Assembly (NCBI GenBank): GCA_002838945.1
Contig: PGXB01000004.1
Coordinates: 1-64,000 of the forward strand
From: a candidate division Zixibacteria bacterium HGW-Zixibacteria-1
Lineage (GTDB): Bacteria > Zixibacteria > MSB-5A5 > GN15 > PGXB01
Reading direction: 5' to 3'
Length of the DNA: 64,000 bases
Made by a program: the position numbers and the translations under genes. Of the stretch, positions 24,415 to 32,691 are shown in pieces (positions within the stretch are counted from its first letter, which is position 1; the number at the start of each line of letters is the position of its first letter). A model generated the notes under the pieces. The model was given only the letters and a program-made list of their open reading frames with translations, did no database searches and was not told where the DNA came from.

Positions 24415-25548
24415 TTAAATTATTACCAGCTCGGCTCTCAATGCGCCGGCTTGTTTCAGGGCCTCGAAAATGGCAATAATATCCCGGGGGGCGGCCCCGA
24501 TCGAATTCAGCGCCGCGGCCACATCGGAAAGCGAAACTGTTTCCTGGAAATGAATGACCCGGGCCTTTTCATTATCGACGTTTAACTGGTATTCGGAGGT
24601 CACGACCGTTTCGCCCTGGGAAAAGGGCTGCGGCTGCGAAATAACCGGATACGACTTGATATTCACATTAATATTGCCGTGGGCGATGGCAACCGGCGCA
24701 ATGGAGACATTGCTTCCGGCCACAATGGTCCCGGTCCGTTCATTTATGACCACTCTCGCCGCCTGATCGGGCGTGACCTGCATCTGACCGATATCGGCGA
24801 TGAACTCTCCCCGTTCGTTGGGATACGACAGCGAATCGGGAACGACCACGCGAACGGTCGAGGCATCCTCGGTAAAAGCGGTCAATCCATACTTGATATT
24901 TATCTTCTTAGTAATGGAGGCGGCGGTGGTATAATCGGGGGAGCGCAGCATGATCAGGATATCCTTGCTGTCGCCGGTCGGCGGCAGCTCCCGCGCCACC
25001 TTGGCCCCGTTGGGAACCCGGCCCACGAGGGTATAGTTATTGACGATTTTGTTGCCCTCATCGACCTGGACGTTGAATCCTCCGATAGATACCGGGCCCT
25101 GGGCAAGGGCGTACATGTCGCCGATAACGGTGGACAGGGGCGTCATAAGCAGGGTTCCTCCCTGCAGCGATGAGGCATCGCCGATGGAAGAAACGGTCAC
25201 ATCAATGCGGTCATCAAGTCGGTTATTCGATGATATCCTGGCGGTGACCACCACCGCCGCGGCATTTTTAGTCTTCAGTTGTTCGGCATCGATAGTCATG
25301 CCCATTCGCTCCATCATATTAGCGAGAGATTGTCGTGTAAACGGCACCCCCTTGCTGTCGCCGGTTCCATCAAGACCGATAACCAGGCCATAACCGATCA
25401 AATCGGTTTCGCTTTCGGTGTTCATGCGGGCGATATCTTTGATGCGCGCCGAGGCTTCGGCCGGCGGCGCATAGAACTGCAGGAGCAATGTCAGCAGCCA
25501 GACCAGCAGGGTCGGAAATGATAACCAGTTACTGAATAATGTTTTCAT
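24415..25548 (-). CDS. flgI: Flagellar P-ring protein FlgI
   Basis: Periplasmic ring around the rod, 377 residues. A signal peptide is visible (about 1-33, ending APPAEASA). The mature start RIKDIARM and GYGLVIGLDGTGDS are the family signature, with SIGDASSLQGGTLLMTPL further on. I chose the second of two adjacent ATGs (25548), 4 bases after GGAGG; an upstream start would add 33 residues inside flgH. It needs FlgA for assembly, whose gene lies two genes upstream. Confidence 0.95.
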   Translation of the reverse strand: MKTLFSNWLSFPTLLVWLLTLLLQFYAPPAEASARIKDIARMNTESETDLIGYGLVIGLDGTGDSKGVPFTRQSLANMMERMGMTIDAEQLKTKNAAAVVVTARISSNNRLDDRIDVTVSSIGDASSLQGGTLLMTPLSTVIGDMYALAQGPVSIGGFNVQVDEGNKIVNNYTLVGRVPNGAKVARELPPTGDSKDILIMLRSPDYTTAASITKKINIKYGLTAFTEDASTVRVVVPDSLSYPNERGEFIADIGQMQVTPDQAARVVINERTGTIVAGSNVSIAPVAIAHGNINVNIKSYPVISQPQPFSQGETVVTSEYQLNVDNEKARVIHFQETVSLSDVAAALNSIGAAPRDIIAIFEALKQAGALRAELVII

Positions 25549-25558
25549 CATTCCTCCC

Positions 25559-26146
25559 CTAAAACAGCCAGTTGACAAAACGGGTGATGATGCCCGGACG
25601 GCTGGCCGTATTGGCGGCCCCTTTGCCGGTGTATGTAATTTCGGCATCGGAAATCTTATAGGACTCGACGGTATTATCCGCCGCTATATCGCGCTGCCGG
25701 ACGACACCGGTCAGTGTCATGGTTTCTTTGTCTTTCGAAATATTAATGGCGCGGCTGCCTTTGATAATCAGGTCGCCGTTGGCCCTGACATCCACGACCG
25801 TGACCGACATCCGGGCGCGGAGATTCTGATTGCGAAGATTTTCGCCGCGGCCGTTAAAGCTGCTTTTGTTCTGGGTATCGGCGCCGAAGAGCGGTATGAA
25901 GTCAAGCGAGCCGATGCCCGGACCGCCGCTGACCGAATTCTCCCCGGCTTTTTCCGTTTTGGTCTCGGACTTGGTCGAGGCCATCGAGTTCTCAAAAATC
26001 AGGACCGTTAAAATGTCACCGACCTTGTTGGCTTTGATATCGGTGAACAATGACTGCGACTGCCCGAAGTCACCCGACATGACACGGAGTGTAAACGGCA
26101 ACAGCAGCAGAATCAATGTCAGGAATAAGATTCTTTTTAAGCTCAT
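25559..26146 (-). CDS. flgH: Flagellar L-ring protein FlgH, without a lipobox
   Basis: Outer-membrane ring of the basal body, 195 residues. The family blocks are SLFTDIKANKVGDILTVLI, a GSLDFIPLF stretch, the GDLIIKGSRAINISKDKE region, and GVVRQRDIAADNTVES. The N-terminal hydrophobic segment (about 4-24) is a signal peptide but has no Cys at its end, whereas the enterobacterial FlgH is a lipoprotein. The ATG at 26146 has GAGGTG 6 bases before it; a longer start would run into the flgA end. The L-ring implies an outer membrane. Confidence 0.93.
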   Translation of the reverse strand: MSLKRILFLTLILLLLPFTLRVMSGDFGQSQSLFTDIKANKVGDILTVLIFENSMASTKSETKTEKAGENSVSGGPGIGSLDFIPLFGADTQNKSSFNGRGENLRNQNLRARMSVTVVDVRANGDLIIKGSRAINISKDKETMTLTGVVRQRDIAADNTVESYKISDAEITYTGKGAANTASRPGIITRFVNWLF

Positions 26147-26156
26147 GGTATGCACC

Positions 26157-26855
26157 TCAATGTGTACTGACCTGCACCGTTTTACGATCAATGATGGTGC
26201 AGGGAATTACCTTCCTGGATTGGCTGTTCCTGACCCTGATCAGATCCCCGACATAGCCTGTTTCCATGGCGATGCCGGCCGCGGAGATTTCCATAGACTC
26301 GGTTTTGTACAAGATGGAAATCTGTTTGCCGGACATTATGGTGGGAATCCGTTCAATGAGGCCGGATGTGATAATTTGATCTTTTCCAATATTTTTTCTC
26401 GCCCAGCTTCCGGAAAGTTCTTCCGGAGAGGTCAGGGCTTTTTCGGTCAAATAGGTCGTTTCCACCCGTTTGAGAGTGTACTTCTCGGGCGTAAGGATAT
26501 CCTGCCTTCTGATGCGGTCGGTCGTTACCAGGGCGTATTCAAACCGGCTGATCCGGGTACTGATCTGCTTCCGGCTGACAAGCTCCCCGCCCTTGAACAA
26601 GGCGACCTGAAACGGCACAAGGCCGCGCGGTTCGGCGTCGGTCATCGGCCTGACATAAAGGCTGTCATATGAATCGAAAGCGGCCTCGATGTTATTTTTG
26701 CGGAACTCAATTTCCACCCCGGTCGTGTCGAGATCGTAACAGGCCAATATCTTCGCAGTGATCGCCCGGTTCAGGCCGTCATCGGCCATAAGCGAGCCGC
26801 ACATAAGAAATACCGCGATGAATATTGCCAGTATGTTCAGCCGGATGTTTATCAT
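26157..26855 (-). CDS. flgA: P-ring assembly chaperone FlgA
   Basis: Periplasmic, 232 residues, with a signal peptide (about 1-24). The C-terminal SAF-type domain shows VTTDRIRRQDILTPEKY, the KNIGKDQIITSGLIERIP block, and the ISAAGIAMETGYVGDLIRV block. It lies between flgG and flgH, a common arrangement. It assists FlgI polymerisation. Confidence 0.93.
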   Translation of the reverse strand: MINIRLNILAIFIAVFLMCGSLMADDGLNRAITAKILACYDLDTTGVEIEFRKNNIEAAFDSYDSLYVRPMTDAEPRGLVPFQVALFKGGELVSRKQISTRISRFEYALVTTDRIRRQDILTPEKYTLKRVETTYLTEKALTSPEELSGSWARKNIGKDQIITSGLIERIPTIMSGKQISILYKTESMEISAAGIAMETGYVGDLIRVRNSQSRKVIPCTIIDRKTVQVSTH

Positions 26856-26863
26856 TCGCTGCC

Positions 26864-27652
26864 CTATCGTTTCAGATTATTGGAAATCTGAAGCATGTCC
26901 TCGCTTGTCTGGATGACTTTCGAATTCAATTCGTAGGCGCGCTGAGCGACGATCATATTGACCATCTCGTCAACGACCCTGACATTTGAAATTTCGAGAT
27001 ATCCCTGGTCGAGTTTGCCGAGGCCTTCCTGCGTCGGTGTTCCCAGAATCGGGGCGCCCGAGGCGGAGGTTTGATTATACAGGTTGTGTCCGACGGCGGA
27101 AAGTCCGGCCGGATTGATGAACCTTGCCAGTTCGAACTGGCCGATTGACTGCGGCTCCTCGCCACCCACCAGAAGAACCGAAACATCGCCGTCAATCGAA
27201 ACCGAGAGCGACGAAGCATCTTCCGGTATGGTCACATTGGGATAGAGATAGAATCCATCGGAATTGACAATCTGGCCGTCGGCGGAGATTTTGAAAGCGC
27301 CGTCACGGGTGTATGAGACGGTGCCGTCCGGCATCTGAATTTGAAAGAAGCCCTGTCCTGAAATGGCAAGATCGAGGGCGTTGCCGGTGTTTTGAAAATC
27401 GCCGACCGAGAATTCCCTGACGGTGGCCACCGGCCTGGTGCCGTAGCCGACGTCAAGATTAACCGGGACACTGGTACCGACAGCGGTAGCGGTGCCGGCT
27501 TCACGAAAGTTTTGATACAGCACATCCTGGAACTCGACCCGGCTCCGCTTGAAACCGGTGGTGTTAACGTTGGACAAATTGTTGGCGATATTGTCCACAT
27601 TAAGCTGCTGGGCCGACATTCCCGAGACTGCGGATCGCATTGCTTTTAACAT
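26864..27652 (-). CDS. flgG: Distal rod protein FlgG
   Basis: 262 residues, normal size. It has the rod-family signature at the N-terminus (QQLNVDNIANNLSNVNTTGF), the DLAISGQGFFQIQMPDG block, and the C-terminal LEISNVRVVDEMVNMIVAQR and NSKVIQTSEDML helix. Twenty-five bases separate it from flgF. Exported and assembled into the distal rod. Confidence 0.96.
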   Translation of the reverse strand: MLKAMRSAVSGMSAQQLNVDNIANNLSNVNTTGFKRSRVEFQDVLYQNFREAGTATAVGTSVPVNLDVGYGTRPVATVREFSVGDFQNTGNALDLAISGQGFFQIQMPDGTVSYTRDGAFKISADGQIVNSDGFYLYPNVTIPEDASSLSVSIDGDVSVLLVGGEEPQSIGQFELARFINPAGLSAVGHNLYNQTSASGAPILGTPTQEGLGKLDQGYLEISNVRVVDEMVNMIVAQRAYELNSKVIQTSEDMLQISNNLKR

Positions 27653-27677
27653 GGCTTATACTCCATTACCTGGTTTT

Positions 27678-28409
27678 CTATCTGACCCGTCCGACATTAT
27701 TGAGCAGTTTCTCCAATGAATCATCCTGGGCCTGAATGGCTTTGGCATCGGCCTCGAAGTTGCGATAGGAAATGATCATATCGACCATTTCTTTAACAAC
27801 ATTGACATTGGAGGCTTCGAGATAGCCCTGTCGGACGGCATATTTTACCGCTTGTATTATTTCCTGATTATCCGGAACGCGAAAATCGCCGTCTCCGGTT
27901 TTCTGAAGTTTAGTCTTATCCGGCACATCGACGACCTGGATATTGGCGACATCGGAGCCATTGACCTGCACCTGACCCGATTCGGAAACCGACACTTCCC
28001 CGCCGGAGACATTGATCGGCCCGCCGTCGCTCAAAAGCCGTTTGCCTTCGGAATCGACCAGAAAGCCCTCGGTACTGACCGTGAGATTTCCGGCGCGCGA
28101 CAGCACATTTTCGCCGTCGGCGTTCTGGAAAACGAAAAAGCCGGTGCCTTCCAGCGCCAGATCGAGCGGATTTCCGGTCCGGTCAAGACTGCCCTGCTCG
28201 AACCGGGTATAGACCTGGTCGATCATCGGGGTCTGCCAGTCTGTCTGGCGCGGAATGGTTTTAATCTGCGCCCGCGACAGTTCCTTGGTGAAAACCATGT
28301 CGCGCTTGAAGCCGGGTGATGAGGCGTTGGCCAGGTTATTGGCGATGGTATCCTGCTGCTTGATGCGCGGGATCATCGCCGATGCTGAACGATATAATCC
28401 TTTAATCAT
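27678..28409 (-). CDS. flgF: Proximal rod protein FlgF
   Basis: 243 residues. The N-terminus has QQDTIANNLANASSPGFKRD, and the mid region has DLALEGTGFFVFQNADG. The C-terminus has ASNVNVVKEMVDMIISYR. It is the first gene of a run reaching to the glycosyltransferase, with GGAGTG 7 bases before the ATG and a sigma-54 promoter 27-42 bases upstream. FlgF is separated from FlgG by order and by its shorter middle; a second flgG-type reading is possible but unlikely. Confidence 0.92.
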   Translation of the reverse strand: MIKGLYRSASAMIPRIKQQDTIANNLANASSPGFKRDMVFTKELSRAQIKTIPRQTDWQTPMIDQVYTRFEQGSLDRTGNPLDLALEGTGFFVFQNADGENVLSRAGNLTVSTEGFLVDSEGKRLLSDGGPINVSGGEVSVSESGQVQVNGSDVANIQVVDVPDKTKLQKTGDGDFRVPDNQEIIQAVKYAVRQGYLEASNVNVVKEMVDMIISYRNFEADAKAIQAQDDSLEKLLNNVGRVR

Positions 28410-28435
28410 AGTTATAGCACTCCGATGTTTTTCTA

Positions 28436-28451
28436 AGCAAGGGTTGTGCCT
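28436..28451 (-). promoter_or_regulatory. Sigma-54 promoter of the flgF operon
   Basis: The minus strand reads AGGCACAACCCTTGCT. It matches TGGCAC-N5-TTGC with only the first T changed, and GG and GC are 12 bases apart as required. Transcription would start near 28425, about 15 bases before the flgF ATG. Confidence 0.85.
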
Positions 28452-28866
28452 AAATTGTACAGAAGGGAAATTGTGCTGCTATGTCCTTATATGACAACAA
28501 TATATAACTGCGGTCAAAATTTCTGACCAGGCGGCGATGGGGGTATTTGCGGAAAATATTTCCGGATATCCCGGGTAGCGGGTTCCGTGCTCATTAATAT
28601 GACATGACTTGTTTCGGCCACCCCTGCTTCAAAAGCGAAAAATGCTGTGTGATTTCGCACCCTGACCTGCAAGTGGTTTCACAATAACCCGCCGGGTCTA
28701 TTTTTCGCTTGCGGAAAAAAGGCGAAAGGAGTATATTATTAATAAGTTAGTCGTTGTTACTTATTGGGTTACTGCACGCTGGGTGAATTTTTGAATCAGG
28801 CAGGAAAAAAATAAAGCTTTCGCATCGCTTTTGCTGTTTATGACGATGCACCAAAGGAAGTTTATT
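28452..28866. other. Divergent intergenic region flgF / secreted protein
   Basis: About 415 bases without a gene. It holds the back of the sigma-54 promoter for flgF and, on the plus strand, a possible sigma-70 promoter for the secreted protein. Enhancer sites for the sigma-54 activator would be expected here, but I cannot identify a repeated motif with confidence. A short inverted repeat, TTTTTCGC (28701-28708) and GCGAAA (28722-28727), overlaps the plus-strand promoter. Confidence 0.5.
28709..28737 (+). promoter_or_regulatory. Possible sigma-70 promoter of the cohesin-like secreted protein
   Basis: TTGCGG (28709-28714), a 17-base spacer, TATATT (28732-28737). The -10 is 5 of 6 and the -35 is 3 of 6. 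The spacing is ideal. It would leave a leader of about 120 bases. Confidence 0.4.
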
Positions 28867-30150
28867 ATGAAAGTTGCGAAAATCGCTTTATTAATGTTGT
28901 TTGTACCGGTTATTGCACTTGGTATGACTGATCCCGGTGTTCCCGATACTTTGCGTATCGGTTCGGCCTCATGCTTGCCCGGCCGCAGTTGCACCGTGCC
29001 GATATATCTCACCAATGATGAATATTTGTTTGGCCTGGAAATTGTCCTTGGCTATCAGCCGGAGAACCTTATCATAGATTCCTTCTCTCTTCAGGGCGGG
29101 CTGCTTGAAAGTTTCGAATCACCTTTTGTATCCGAGTTTGTCGACTCCGCCAACCTGATGAATTTTGCTTTCATACCTGATGTTGTTTCGGACTCCATTC
29201 CTCCCGGCGAAAATCTTCTCGGTAACCTGCATTTTACAGCCATGCCGGCTGCGGGCGGTTTGACCGTACCAATAGAAAATGCGGTGTGGCCAAAGGTGAT
29301 CGGGGGAGATAAAATAACCATGCTATTATTATCCCCATCGGAATTTATTACTCCTAATTTTATTCCGGGTGAAGTGACTATTCCGGTTGCGCCGCCGAGC
29401 CCGGACTCGATCTGGGTGGATAAAGTAGTTGGCATTCCGGGACAAAGTGTGGCAGTAAATGTCAATGCTTATAATGTAGAAAATATTTCTTCGATCAATC
29501 TGGCGCTCCAAGTATCATCGACCGATCTGATCTACAGCTCAACCTCCTTCACGGGCACGCGCGGTGATATCGCATACACCAAGCAGGCGGCCATTAACGG
29601 ACAACAATTACTGATCAGTCTGATTTTTGATGAATCCACGCCATTGCCCCCGGGAAGCGGTTCTCTGGCAAGAATTCTCTTCAATATCGACCCGAGTGCG
29701 GATGAAGGTATCGTAACGATTGATTCCGCCACCTACCTGGATGTTCAATCGACAGAGTTTATTTTAACCGAAAACGATGGCAATGCATCCTTTACCCCGT
29801 ACTTTACTGCCGGCCAGGTGGAGATAAAATGGCCGACCGACCTGGAGGATATACAAACCGAGGTCCTGCCGACCAGTTTCGCCCTGGGACAGAATGTCCC
29901 CAATCCCTTTAACCCGGCCACGCGTATATCTTTTGACCTGCCCCGGGCATCTGAAGTGCAATTGGATGTGTTTAATATATTAGGACAAAAAGTGAGGACG
30001 CTGGTGGATGATTATCTGCCGGCCGGAACGCACGAGGTAATCTTTGACGGAAGAGGTGACCAATATCAAATTCTGGCGTCGGGTGTTTATTTTTACCGGT
30101 TGGAAGCCGGTGAATTTCGCCAGAGCCTAAAGATGACCTTAATGAAATAA
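28867..30150 (+). CDS. Secreted protein with two cohesin-like domains and FlgD-like/T9SS-type tail
   Basis: 427 residues. A signal peptide (about 1-20) is followed by two similar beta-rich domains of the cohesin/dockerin-binding type (about 28-175 and 185-320). The C-terminus has SFALGQNVPNPFNPATRISF and VFNILGQKVRTLVDD, then SGVYFYRLEAGE. This is the FlgD Ig-like/sorting-tail pattern found in FCB-group secreted proteins, so type IX-like secretion is possible but no por gene is in the window. The ATG at 28867 has AAGGAAG 6 bases before it. It is the only plus-strand gene in the flagellar block. No function is known. Confidence 0.82.
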   Translation: MKVAKIALLMLFVPVIALGMTDPGVPDTLRIGSASCLPGRSCTVPIYLTNDEYLFGLEIVLGYQPENLIIDSFSLQGGLLESFESPFVSEFVDSANLMNFAFIPDVVSDSIPPGENLLGNLHFTAMPAAGGLTVPIENAVWPKVIGGDKITMLLLSPSEFITPNFIPGEVTIPVAPPSPDSIWVDKVVGIPGQSVAVNVNAYNVENISSINLALQVSSTDLIYSSTSFTGTRGDIAYTKQAAINGQQLLISLIFDESTPLPPGSGSLARILFNIDPSADEGIVTIDSATYLDVQSTEFILTENDGNASFTPYFTAGQVEIKWPTDLEDIQTEVLPTSFALGQNVPNPFNPATRISFDLPRASEVQLDVFNILGQKVRTLVDDYLPAGTHEVIFDGRGDQYQILASGVYFYRLEAGEFRQSLKMTLMK

Positions 30151-30174
30151 GGTCAAGTACGATGTTACATCGTA

Positions 30175-30651
30175 TCATCCGGAGGCTCCCGATAATTTTC
30201 GGGAGCTTCTTTTTTTATGTAATAAAGTCTGGGAAGCAATCTCGTCCTGCTCCTTTTGCGTGGCCAATCCCACTTCCCTGCGATATATATCGAATTTGCG
30301 TTCTTTCAATTTTTCGTAGATCTTTTTTTCTTTGGTGGCTTCGACCAGTTCGAGACGTCTTTTTTCCTGATCTTTAAGATATGCCTTCAGCAGTTCCTTC
30401 CCCCCCATTTCTTTTTTCTTCAAGAGGACATAATAGCGCGAGTAAACGGAAAGATTTGCGATATTCACGGCGCCGTTTAATTTATGACGCTGCGAACTTT
30501 GAATATCGCGACGGGTATTATCCAGTCCGCGGAGTTCGGATTCTTTCTCGATAACTTTTTGAGCGGCGCGTCCAAGCGTCTTCTGCTTTTCTTTTTCGAT
30601 ATGCGCCTTAAGCTGAAGCAGCCGCTCCAGTCGAAACCGAAACTTTTTCAT
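30175..30651 (-). CDS. fliJ: Flagellar export protein FliJ
   Basis: 158 residues, helical throughout. It begins KKFRFRLERLLQLKAHIEKE, typical for FliJ, with long charged coiled coils. FliJ connects the FliI ATPase with the export gate. Its start is 44 bases inside fliI. Its 3' end overlaps the terminator of the convergent secreted-protein gene, so the final residues (RSSRKLSGASG) are encoded by the hairpin. Confidence 0.85.
   Translation of the reverse strand: MKKFRFRLERLLQLKAHIEKEKQKTLGRAAQKVIEKESELRGLDNTRRDIQSSQRHKLNGAVNIANLSVYSRYYVLLKKKEMGGKELLKAYLKDQEKRRLELVEATKEKKIYEKLKERKFDIYRREVGLATQKEQDEIASQTLLHKKRSSRKLSGASG
30181..30217 (+). terminator. Intrinsic terminator of the secreted-protein gene, inside the fliJ 3' end
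   Basis: GGCTCCCGA (30184-30192) pairs with TCGGGAGC (30199-30206) around TAATTT, and T-rich sequence follows (30207-30217). It lies about 30 bases past the stop codon and is read through as codons by fliJ on the other strand. Confidence 0.8.
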
Positions 30652-31987
30652 GGGAACCTGTTTCGCTGCCGTCGGAATCCATTATGGCCGACAGTTCGGC
30701 CAGCGCATCTTCGAAGCGGCATCGGGCATGAATTTCCTGACGGAAGCATTGATTAATGGCATCAATTTTGGAGATAGCATAGTCAATTTTGGCCGATTTG
30801 CCTTTGGCATAAGCGCCGATATTGATCAGGTCCTCGGCTTCGCGGTAGGTGGCTATTGCCTGGCGGACCTTTCCCGCCAGTTCAAGATGTTTTTTGTCGC
30901 AGACATCGACCATCAGGCGGCTGATGGAATCGAGAATATCGATGGCCGGATATTGGTTCAATGAAGCCAGTTTTCTTGAAAGAGAGATATGCCCGTCGAG
31001 AATAGACCGGACGGCATCCGATATCGGCTCATTGAAATCATCACCATCGACGAGAACGGTATATAAACCGGTGATGGATCCCTTTTCATTGGTCCCCGCC
31101 CGCTCCAGCAGGCGCGGCATAATGGCGAAAACCGACGGGGTGTAACCCTTGGTAGCGGGGGGTTCGCCGACGGCCAGGCCGATTTCGCGCTGGGCAATGG
31201 CGATACGCGTCAGGGAGTCCATCAACAACATGACATTCTTCCCCTGGTCGCGAAAATGTTCGGCAATAGCCGTAGCGACGAAGGCGCCCTTGATTCTTAT
31301 CAGTGACGGCTGGTCCGAAGTAACGGCCACCACAATGGAATTTTTTAATCCTTCCGGACCAAGATCTTTTTCGATAAATTCGCGCACCTCTCTCCCCCGT
31401 TCGCCGACCAGTGCAATAACATTGACATCGGCGGTTGATCCGCGACTGATCATGCCCAGCAGGACCGATTTGCCGACGCCCGATCCGGCGAAAATACCCA
31501 TACGCTGACCCTGTCCGCAGGTAGCCATGAGATCGATTCCTTTTATGCCGGTAAGCATCGGCTGTGAGATTCGACGGCGTTTGAGAGCATGAATGGGGGC
31601 GGTATCGATGGCCCGATATTTGGTGCACAACAACGGCCCTTTGCCGTCGATAGGCTGACCCAGGCCGTTCAGGATGCGCCCTATCAGATGCTCGCCGACG
31701 GGAACCCTGAGCCGCTCGCCGGTGGATATGACGATCGAACCGGGAGTTATTCCCGAGACCGATCCAAAAGGCATCAGGAGGATACGATTATCACGAAAGC
31801 CGACGACTTCGGCCTTGATTTTTTCTCCGCTCTCGGGATTCTCGATGTAGCAGAGATCGCCGATCGAAAGCGCCGGCCCGATTGATTCGATTATAAGACC
31901 GATTATCTGGGCCACGCGACCGGAATGTTTGATGGTGCCGGCCTGATCGATACGGTCGGCATAGAGATCATACGGTATCTTTTTCAC
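30608..31987 (-). CDS. fliI: Flagellum-specific ATPase FliI
   Basis: 459 residues. The Walker A loop is in GIFAGSGVGKSVLLG, followed by the GERGREVREFIEKDLG block. Walker B region is NVMLLMDSLTRIAIAQREIG. It energises the flagellar type III export system with FliH and FliJ. It overlaps fliH by 4 bases (ATGA) and fliJ by 44. Confidence 0.97.
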   Translation of the reverse strand: MKKIPYDLYADRIDQAGTIKHSGRVAQIIGLIIESIGPALSIGDLCYIENPESGEKIKAEVVGFRDNRILLMPFGSVSGITPGSIVISTGERLRVPVGEHLIGRILNGLGQPIDGKGPLLCTKYRAIDTAPIHALKRRRISQPMLTGIKGIDLMATCGQGQRMGIFAGSGVGKSVLLGMISRGSTADVNVIALVGERGREVREFIEKDLGPEGLKNSIVVAVTSDQPSLIRIKGAFVATAIAEHFRDQGKNVMLLMDSLTRIAIAQREIGLAVGEPPATKGYTPSVFAIMPRLLERAGTNEKGSITGLYTVLVDGDDFNEPISDAVRSILDGHISLSRKLASLNQYPAIDILDSISRLMVDVCDKKHLELAGKVRQAIATYREAEDLINIGAYAKGKSAKIDYAISKIDAINQCFRQEIHARCRFEDALAELSAIMDSDGSETGSHEKVSVSTGAAASA

Positions 31988-32691
31988 GAATGAACCCCTA
32001 AAGTTCCGATCTCTTCGGTGATGATGTCAAGCTGCGATTCGACACGGGCATCGATATCGCCGGTAGGAGTTTCGATAAAGCAGCCGCCATACCTGACACG
32101 CGAATCGGGTTCGATGGTAATTTCCTTGATGGCGGTGGACTCACCCATAAAACGCTCTATTTGCTGTTCTATCATGGGCAAATGCTCGGGCCGGACCTTG
32201 ATTTTAATTTTTGATTTGTCGACCAGTTTTTCAATGGTGCCCGATATAATTCCGGCAGTGACATCGGGATCGATACGGGCGGCATCAAAAGTGACTTTGC
32301 GGGCGATTTTCAGGACCAGCTCAAGAATTTTCCGGTGGGCCTCTTCATAAAGCACTTCCCGCTGAGAGACGGCATCCTTTATCAGTCCGGCAAAATTATC
32401 GATGACTTTTTTGGCTTCCTGGTGGCCGATAGCCAGACCCTTTTCATGCCCGTCGTTGAAACCCTGGTTATATGCCTGTTGCCTTTCCGTGACCAGTTGT
32501 TTGTCTATCTTAAGCAGTTCCTGAATAGGAATCATTTTCTTGCCTTCGACCGTGGTGACGACATTGATGCCCAGATAGACGGTGGCCAGTTTTTTTTCGG
32601 CGGCCCGGTCGGCCTCGATATCGGCGCGATACTCGCCGATGACCACTTTTTCATCGCCGACAGAGGCATGGTACAGCCTAGACAATAACAT
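31984..32691 (-). CDS. fliH: Flagellar export stator protein FliH
   Basis: 235 residues. The long middle helix (about 60-120) has AYNQGFNDGHEKGLAIGHQE, the Gly-rich repeat pattern typical of FliH. The C-terminal part (about 150-235) has IKVRPEHLPMIEQQIERF and RVESQLDIITEEI. It binds FliI. The ATG at 32691 overlaps the end of fliG. A TTG two codons later sits 6 bases after AGGAGG and could be the true start. Confidence 0.9.
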   Translation of the reverse strand: MLLSRLYHASVGDEKVVIGEYRADIEADRAAEKKLATVYLGINVVTTVEGKKMIPIQELLKIDKQLVTERQQAYNQGFNDGHEKGLAIGHQEAKKVIDNFAGLIKDAVSQREVLYEEAHRKILELVLKIARKVTFDAARIDPDVTAGIISGTIEKLVDKSKIKIKVRPEHLPMIEQQIERFMGESTAIKEITIEPDSRVRYGGCFIETPTGDIDARVESQLDIITEEIGTLGVHS

